Source: Lumbricus terrestris (Eukaryota > Annelida > Clitellata > Crassiclitellata > Lumbricidae). Taken from it: a stretch of 64,000 nt of DNA. The notes under the pieces were generated by a model that saw only the letters and a list, made by a program, of their open reading frames with translations, did not search any database and was not told the DNA's origin. The position numbers and the translations under genes are program-made. The DNA is taken from positions 3,761,583-3,825,582 of the forward strand of contig OX457040.1 in the NCBI GenBank assembly GCA_949752735.1, in the 5' to 3' direction. Positions 56,121-64,000 of the stretch are shown here, in pieces. The number at the start of each line of letters is the position of its first letter. Position 1 is the stretch's first letter.

Positions 56121-56638
56121 ACGTGCAGCTTGAATATGCAAATATTTTGCTGTGTCAATAAAAAATTTAAACACCTCTTTTAAGTAAAATATAATAAGTA
56201 TTTATTTGTTTGTTGCACAAGAAATTCCAAGTCCCGTTGTGCGCATGCCCGTAGTGCAAAGATATACGTAATCACTTATGTAATACATTCTTCGACGAAA
56301 CTGTGTCGTAAAACAACAACCAACGAATCTTGGATTTGTCTATAATAAAAGTTTATTTATAGTAATAATTATATTATTGAATTCGTAATGTATTATACAC
56401 GGTGCAAATCATGAGAGTTGCGTAGGTCTTAGCAGGACATGATGGTTACTCAAGAAACGTTTCCTCTAACATACATAGGTTAATTTATTTTCGCGTCAGC
56501 GGCCTTTATTTGCTGCCATAAAATATAGTGAAAATCTTGATACAACTCTAACATGTATAATGGTCTATCTAAGATGAGATGCCGAATGAGTCGACGTCAA
56601 CAGTTCAATTGACCGTGAGATGGCTTAAAACGCTGACA

Positions 56639-57608
56639 GTAGACTACTAGAATCAGTCTTGAAATAAACACCCTCATTAAGAATTCACGGCAGCCATAAG
56701 TTGACAAACTTCTGAATTATAAATAATAAGCTTATAGTCTTCATAATTTTCTTCCTGAAAGGCGGTAATTGTACCTGAAATAAAAGTGTGATTTAAACAC
56801 CTTTGATAACTATAACGTCAAAATCTGCACAGACTATATTGTTTGCAAAGGTAGTATCCATGTCAGTGACAATTGACAGAATGCTGACGCAAACGACTTA
56901 TATATAGATGTCGTAAGAAGCAATTTACACGGTGCACGACAATGCAATCATCTGAACTGCCTTAATGCGAGTTGCAACCGAGATCAATCAAAACATTCAA
57001 AGAACTCTGAGTTGCAACAATATATGAAGCAGGAGGACTGCTCTAATTAATGGCAGGCGGAAACAAACTCCGCACGACATGGCATGCATTGCTGCTGACA
57101 GACGCCAGCAGTCTGTCATCGGCTTCGCGAATCATGTCAAAGACGTCAGGCGCATTCTCTGGAAGATAGCCAATTGGACGTGTTCTTTACAGAAATCTGA
57201 TAAACTAAATAAAGAAAGAAGCGACGACAATGATCTCTCTGGAGACTACTAAATCAAAAACTTGAAATAAACACCCTCATTAAGAATTCGCGGCAGCCAT
57301 AACTTGGCAAACTTCTGAATTATAATTATTAAGTTTATTGTCTTTAAAATTTTCTTCCTGAAAGGCGGTAATTGTACCTGAAATAAGAGTGTGATTTAAA
57401 CACCTTTGAAAAGTGGAACGTCATAATCTGCACAGACTATATTGATTGCAAGTGTGGTATCCATGTCAGTGACAATTGTCACAATGCTGACGCCAACGAA
57501 CGATAGATGTCGTAAGAATCAATTTATACGGTGCACGACAATGCAATGATCTGAACTGCCTTAATGCGAGTTGTAAATCGAGATCAATCAACACATTCAA
57601 AGAACTCT
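56639..57608 (+). repeat. Direct repeat pair, copy 2
   Basis: Duplicate of 35831-36800, both 370-bp blocks kept. Confidence 0.8.
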
Positions 57609-57626
57609 TTATCATCACACGAAATC

Positions 57627-58278
57627 GTTAAATTGAAACCACGCGACTTCTTTATTTGCATTTCGGAATATCATACAAAATGTTCCAAGTTGCATTGAGC
57701 GAAGAAAGACAACTACGTCTTTAAAACAAAAAGTTAAAATAATGAGGTTTTATCACGAGACAAATATAAAACACCTGTAATAAGAAGTCTCTGCACGTAT
57801 AAAAGAGTGTACTTTGTATCAAAACTTTAGTGCTGTAATACGCCGAAAAAATTTCTGTCCGGGGTTACGACCTCTGTTGTCATAGATCCTGGTCAAATCG
57901 GATCCATCCATCTTAGCTGCATTCTGATTTATGGCGGTGGTATTTTCAGTTTAACGTGACTGTGTGGTAAAAAAGACCATTAGCGACGCCCTCCCCTTTA
58001 TCCAGGCTTGGGACTGGCACTGGCAGAGTGCAACCAGTGGCGTTGTTCCTGATTTATGCTAACCCGTCAACGTTTGCACTCGGATAGCGCCAGTCCCAAG
58101 TCCTGATGAACAGGGAGGGTGACACTGCTATCACAAAATGTTGTTAAACTGTAAATACTCCGTCAATGCTTGGACTCTGACGATGCAAGTCCCAAACCTG
58201 GATGAATGGATCCTGTTAGTCTTTCTTATCACAGAGTGTCGTTAAACTAAAACCACGACCACTATTGGATTGGCATCA
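57627..58278 (+). repeat. Family F with nested SINE-A and SINE-B, copy 2
   Basis: Duplicate of 36819-37470. The SINE-B lies at 57934-58048 with its CTGATTTATG TSD. Confidence 0.65.
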
Positions 58279-59032
58279 TTATTAGTTGCATTTTGAAGTA
58301 TTGTACAAAGAAGCAAAAGCGTTCAAAATTGTTTTGAATGAAGAAAGAAAACAACTGTTGAAAGACAAAAAGTTAACTTGGAATAATCACGGGGTTAAAA
58401 TAAAGCACCTCTAAAATGAAGTTTCCACATCTATAAAAAAGTAAAAATGCTGAAAATTTTGAATCACCGACCACCTAAAGTCATCCTCAATCAGTCAATA
58501 ATTATAATTATCGTCAACTGGATTTGCATTATTCAAGTTAGATGCAACATCAATAAGGTTTAAATCAGGATGGCGGCACCACTTGTTTATCTCCCAAATC
58601 GTATTTATAATAATTCTAATGGCAATTAAAGATTTGTTAAGCGACAAACGGAAATTTAGCGACATAGGAGTCAGTGCTGTCTCTTGGCAAATAGAAAAGT
58701 TAAAACAAAATAAAATAAAGCAAACCCTAACCCTCGCTCTCACAGCTTTCAGGCGAGTGATAAAGAAGGCTGAGGAGCTGAATCCCTCCACGGAATATGA
58801 ATCCAGCCATAGAGGATCCAACACGAGCAAAGCGTCTTGATTGGCCAGTGATCTAAAACACACAATGACGTCAACGGCCAACGAGATTACTGGATGTCGT
58901 TGAACAATGGAAACAAAATCATTGTAGTTGAACTTTTTACATATCGCCATTCAGGGATGTTTTAACGTGCAGCTGTACACAAAATGCGCAGTTCTAAATG
59001 GATGTGTGCAGTTGTAGAAGCACTTCTGTGCA

Positions 59033-60069
59033 CAGGGCCGGCCTTAGCCCAAGTGGCGCCCTAGGCAAGGCATACATTGGGCGCCCCAGGCATAAGGCCT
59101 GCATTTGGCGCCCTTAGTTTCCCACTCAATTGTTCAGCCCACGTTAGGATCTAAAGATGAATTAGGCAGAACCGGTATACGCTTACAAGGCTGTAGCCAG
59201 GATTTTATTTCGGGGGATGTTTTCTTGACCGTGAATTTTGAGGTGCGTACATGCTGCGGGCGACTTTCTTGGGCGAAATTTTCTGATGACTTTTGTTAGT
59301 CGTCGAATTTTCTGACGTCCAAAAAACACTATTTTCCGCCATTTTCAACTATTTTCTGCTCAAAATTACATTACACACTGTCATGTGCTAGCAAATGCAT
59401 CATTATTTCATTTCTACATTATTTCATTTAGGGGGGGGTCAAACACCCAAAACATCCCCCTAGCTAGGGCCTGGTAGGCCTACGCTCAACTGAGTGAAGG
59501 CTGGATATAATATTCAATTTTGTGGAGAATGGTAGGCCTATAAGTTAAAAAATATTAAAATACACTCTTTTGGATATGGAGCCCTCTTTCATGGAAATGG
59601 CGCCCTCTAGAACTTGGCGTCCCATGCAACTGCCTGCTTTTCCTATGCCTTAGGTCGGCCTTGCCTCAGCTACTGCCCTTTCTTCATCGTCGTCCCTACT
59701 AGAGGCAGGCTGTAATGTTGTAATCTCATCTTCATACTCAGCAAGGCCCACTCCCATTTCATTTCTTGCAACATCTTCACTATCGAAGTTGAGCGTCGCG
59801 TATTTTAACCTGTCTCCTAAAGCAAAGAGTACGGAATGTCGTTAAAAATCGAATTTTATTTGTCGATTTAAAATTTATGCAGAAATTGAATTAGGCCAAC
59901 CTGAACAGGTGCAAAGAATCCATAATTATTTTAAATTCTTTCCATTAGCGAAAGTTTTGAGTTTAAAAGAACAGTGTAAAAAAAATAAAATCGCCGGTGC
60001 CGCGGCGCCCCCAAAGACTGCGGCGCCCTAGGCAACTGCCTACTTTGCCTATAGGTAAGGCCGGCCCTG
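59033..60069. mobile_element. hAT-like element CAGGGCCGGCC, copy 2
   Basis: Duplicate of 38225-39261 with both TSDs (59025-59032, 60070-60077). Confidence 0.88.
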
Positions 60070-60443
60070 TCTGTGCAGTTAAAACTAGTTGAAAAAGGCC
60101 AGTTTCCTCCAATTGGGAGTAATTTACCATGGAGGATGGGAAAGGAAAGAAGGGGTTGTGCAGTTCTAAAAATTCCTTAAAAGCAGCCATGTCGCCATTC
60201 CCCTCCAAGAGGAGCATAAGGAGGATGTCAAAATTAATGGGGGTTGTTACTTACGGTGATGCATCGTGGATCGACGCCAGCAGAACCATTGACCGCAAGA
60301 TGTCGTTTATCGCTGGAATCTACGTAAAGTATAGCACTTGAATTATACACCCTTAATAAGATTGCTGACTTTATTATAATATTCGTCAGTCAATTGACGT
60401 TAGAGTTTTAGTCACTCGTTATGAGCTAAAAGAAAGAAATAGA

Positions 60444-60543
60444 GATAGGTCCAGTGCCAGTCCCAAGCCTGGATAAAGGAGGAGGGTGTCGCTAATGGTC
60501 TTTGTTACCACACAGTGACCTTAAACTGCAATAACAACAAGAT
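60444..60543 (+). mobile_element. SINE-B, sense, duplicate
   Basis: Duplicate of 39636-39735. Confidence 0.7.
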
Positions 60544-61460
60544 AGACCCAAGACAAGTCATAGGCAGAGAGTCAAGGCAAAAGTGCTGAGGCTTTGTGTA
60601 CATTCTCAAGACTAAGAAATATGAAAGGTGGTTCGAATTCTAAATGAATTGGGCTATTTATTGTAGGCTAAGTATGTCCACCGCAACAAGTAGCACAAAA
60701 TGTTTAACAATAATTGCTAACAGCCAAATACCAATGCAAACATAATATGTCAGAAGGTGGATCCAGAAAGGAAGGCAACAATGTAATTTAATGGGCATAA
60801 CAGACAGTAATGAAACAATAGCTGTTAATAGGTCACACAAATAAAGAAATCGGTAAGTGGGCTAAATTTGTTCACCACCTCAAGTAGTACAAATGTTTAC
60901 AGTAATTTTTAGCAGCCAATTGCCAAAGTAGTCATTTGCTTCAGAACGAAGATCTAGACAGGGAGGCCACAATATAATTTCGAACAAAACAGAAAGTAAT
61001 GAAGCATAGCTAACAGTTATCTATAATTAATTTAACTTAAAAAATTATAACGATGAAGAAACTGCTGGACTGTGTGGGTTGTAACATAATATAGTTAATG
61101 GCAATGATAATTTGGAAAGGCTGGGAGAAGAATCAAAATTTATTCCTCCGTTGTCGTTTATATAAGCTCAGTTTATCCAGTTTCAAAGGTGTCTGAAAAG
61201 ATCACTCCATCGTTGGTTGCAACGTGAGAGTTTAACAACGCTGTTTCATGGCATAGATGACAGACGTCGCCCTCCTCCTTTTGTCATGCTATGGACTGGC
61301 ACTTCCGAGGTTAGGGTTAATGGCTTGTGGCGGAGTTAAACCGTGGATAGATGCAGAATTGAACGACATCTTACGGAAACAAAGTCAGTTCCATTGAGAA
61401 TAACATATTTTCATCTGTTTCTAATCGTGAACATCACATATGCCATAATATGCAACAGAT

Positions 61461-61475
61461 GATGATGATGATGAC

Positions 61476-61536
<61 letters not shown>

Positions 61537-61806
61537 GTGCTCTGTCCGAAGGCAGGTTCATTGGCTTACGCCCCTGGAGATGAGATGAGTGAGGTGGTTT
61601 CCCGTTGCCTTCTCCTCAGACAATGATTGGTAAGCAACTTGCCCAAGGTCGCTCCGCAGTAGCTTGCGCCTCTGCGTCCCACACGTGCTAGCCCGAGATA
61701 TCTAATTCTCTGAATGTCAACTCCCAGCCCAGGGCTTGAACCGCAGTCCGTTGCAACCAACAGACGAATGCCGCTCTCGCTTACCGGTGTAGCTAACTAG
61801 GCCAGT
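61461..61806 (-). mobile_element. tRNA-derived SINE with TSD, copy 2
   Basis: Duplicate of 40653-40989 with the same TSD (61451-61460, 61807-61816). Its ATC tail is 9 nt longer. Confidence 0.85.
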
Positions 61807-62504
61807 TGCAACAGATAGTAACCTATTATTCAAAGGAAACTCATACCATTTGGTCACTTATGCAGGATGAATAGGAAGAAGATCATTAACTCGTAACGCG
61901 ATTGAAAATGAATCAAATATTATTCTTTGTGTCGATATTTTATGTATCGATGCCAGTTCAAGACTTTGCCGTCTCTGTCAACCGTTAGATTTCTCTAAAT
62001 TTCGGCTGTGTGCTAAATTAAAGTAAAGTACGTGTATATGGGACCTTATTGTGATTTAGTGAATTCACGAACACGGCGGCGATGGTTATAATGTATCTCT
62101 GCTAGTCGAAGTCAACAACTCAATAGACCGTAAGATGTTGGAAAACGTTGGAGAGTTTTGGTAATAAATGGATGAATTAGACACCCTCATTAAGAGTAAG
62201 AAATGGCAATAAATATTTAACTTTCCGAATAACCATTAACTGCCAAATAACTAAGATTTAGATATCTCGGACTAGCACGCATGGGAAGCGGTGGCGCAAG
62301 CTGCTACGGAGCGACCTTGGACAAGTTGCTTACCCATCATTGTCCGTGAGGAAGGCAACGGGAAACCAGCAATCTACGCCTACTGTACGTTCTCTTTTAC
62401 TTATCTATGTAGCTGCTTACATATCTCTTGGTTCAGCTCAAGAAAGTGAATAAATTAATGAGTCAGCCAATCATCCAACAAGGAAATCAACCAACCAGTC
62501 AATA

Positions 62505-62870
62505 AGTAAGTCAGTCAGTCAGTCAATAAGTGAGTGAGTCAGTCAGTCAGTCAGCCAGTCAGTCAGTCAGTCAGTCAGTCAGTCAGTCAATAAGTTAGTC
62601 AGTCAGCCAGTCAATAAGTCAGTCAGTCAATCATTCAGTCAGTCAGTCGGTCAATCAGTCAATCAGTCAGTCAGTCAGCCAGCCAGCAAATTCAATCAAT
62701 AAATCAATAAATCAATAAATCAATTAACCAATTAATAAATAAATCAACAAATCAATAAATCAATAAATCAATCAATCAGCCAATCAGCCAATCAGCCAAT
62801 CATCCAGTCAACCAATCAATCAACCAACCAATCAATCAATCAATCAACCAATCAACCAATCAATCAATCT
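62505..62870. repeat. AGTC/AATC microsatellite, copy 2
   Basis: Duplicate of 41688-42053. I see no length change, unlike the GT and GAT arrays. Confidence 0.9.
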
Positions 62871-63146
62871 TCTTTTGATCACCATAATACATGCGAGCAT
62901 GCAGTTTAGAGTTTAGACTTTCTGTCTATTTTATGTTTTCTTTGTGTTTCCCTCCGCTGCAAATGAGTCACGTTGATGACTATAATTTGTTGTGTGGAAA
63001 TACACTGTAACGTCATCGTCATCGTCTCTGTCGGTCGCGAAAAGCTGTTTCGAGAGAATTTTGGGGATTATTATAAATGGAGAATTAAACACCTTTAATA
63101 AGATTCTACCGGTATATTATAAAGCCATCAATTGTTGGTGATGTTT

Positions 63147-63597
63147 TGGATATGTAACTACGGCGAGCATAATTATCATAGAGTAGTACAAGGTGAGCAG
63201 AATGTGTCTATGCAGTAGATAAGATATTAGCGTTAGTATTCCGATGTTTTAGCCAGTTTTAGTGCAATGTGTTCTATGCGTGCGTTCCAGGTTAAATGTT
63301 GATCCACATAGACTCCAAGGAATATTACATATTTGACTTGTGAAATATCGATATTGTCTAAATTTTATGGACGTTTCCCCTCAGTAACTGTTCTGGAGTT
63401 GATTTCCTATGAGAGCAAAAGAGAATGTAGTTGGTCTTTGTCAAGTTAAGAGATAGTTTGCTTGCTTTGAACCAATCTGACACCAGTAAAAGTTCTTCGT
63501 TGAGGATTCGGAATAATTCATCATAGGATTTGTGTGAGACGAAGATATTCTAGTCTTCAGCAAATAATGCACTGCGAACCTTAATAACGAAGCACAC
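63147..63597 (-). pseudogene. Jockey-like reverse-transcriptase fragment, copy 2
   Basis: Duplicate of 42330-42780, with the same stop and frameshifts, so it was dead before duplication. Confidence 0.7.
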
Positions 63598-63834
63598 TTA
63601 GTAGAGCGTTACAGTCGAAATTGAAAGTAAGCGTATTATATTTTTTTATACTAATTTTCATTCCGCGGTGTTCAAACATCCAGAACACCCCATAGCTACG
63701 GCCTTGCTCCTAGTTAATAAGTTCCTGCATGATGGCTTAGCGCCTAAATCCCTAATCTTAAATGCAAAGAGAACAGACGGTCTACAATACAAGGGAGCAA
63801 ATATAGCAGCCTACAAAACCTATCCTATATGCTG

Positions 63835-63902
63835 ATGCTTCGGGAATCGAACTTGAATCCGCTGATTTCCATGCCAGTGTGCTATCCAAGTCGCCACCGC
63901 CC
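63835..63902 (-). mobile_element. tRNA-like SINE head, copy 2
   Basis: Duplicate of 43018-43085. Confidence 0.45.
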
Positions 63903-64000
63903 AATCCCACCAACCCCTACCCACAATAACAATATCCATCAACAGTAACATGGATGGATCCAAAATATAAGGGTGACTTTTTTTCCGAGTTTATGCAGTT

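Larger units (their letters stand above)
46794..64000 (+). repeat. 20.8 kb tandem duplication, unit 2 (cut by window end)
   Basis: Collinear with 26012-43183. Differences I saw include single bases near 47670, 49713, 50837, 51160, 52267, 55578 and 61103, a small change at 48816, and length shifts in the CA, GT and GAT arrays. Features below 20.8 kb upstream therefore recur here and are listed separately with their own positions. Confidence 0.95.

Overview
This window is eukaryotic, gene-poor and almost wholly made of repeats. I recognise no host protein gene, rRNA gene or functional tRNA gene. The remains of CR1-like and Jockey-like LINEs, tRNA-derived SINEs with target-site duplications (TSDs), cut-and-paste transposons of the hAT, piggyBac and Tc1/mariner types, and long microsatellites point to an intergenic region of an invertebrate animal, probably aquatic. 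The species cannot be fixed from the sequence alone. Long open frames are mostly microsatellites read as codons.

Layout. 1-5150: LINE 3' fragments, short retroposons and a CTTA microsatellite. 5156-6792: a piggyBac-like element filled with CATA/TATG repeats. 7455-8438: a Tc1/mariner-like element with a dead transposase fragment. 9137-9581: an old hAT-like remnant. 10129-12343: an LTR-retrotransposon-like insertion that splits a short SINE. 14163-16929: three LINE fragments, one with a 5' inversion. 18483-21629: a 3.1 kb hAT element with an exact 8-bp TSD and an internal satellite. 21822-23185: a second piggyBac-like element. 23440-25991: LINE and SINE fragments. From 26012 the sequence enters a 20,782-bp unit that is repeated head to tail from 46794 to the end of the window. 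The unit holds a satellite-bearing hAT element, a short piggyBac-like element, family D, GAT repeats, a hAT element with CAGGGCCGGCC ends, two tRNA-derived SINEs and a Jockey-like reverse-transcriptase fragment.

Three observations stand out. (1) A short hairpin module recurs in at least four otherwise different repeat families. It has a 6-7 bp stem that changes in a compensatory way, a loop of exactly 20 nt close to AAYGGYCTYTGTTGTCATA, and GTTAAAC or a near match after it. It looks like a shared 3' recognition tail of a LINE and its dependent SINEs. (2) The 20.8 kb tandem duplication is nearly identical between copies; I saw about eight substitutions, and the other differences are mainly microsatellite lengths. 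Its junction lies 12 bp inside a hAT terminal repeat and carries a perfect 13-bp fold-back that ends exactly at the breakpoint. (3) Several non-autonomous DNA transposons carry internal tandem arrays with higher-order structure, so transposition may be spreading satellites.

Repeat names used here (SINE-A, SINE-B, families D to H) are labels of convenience for this window only.
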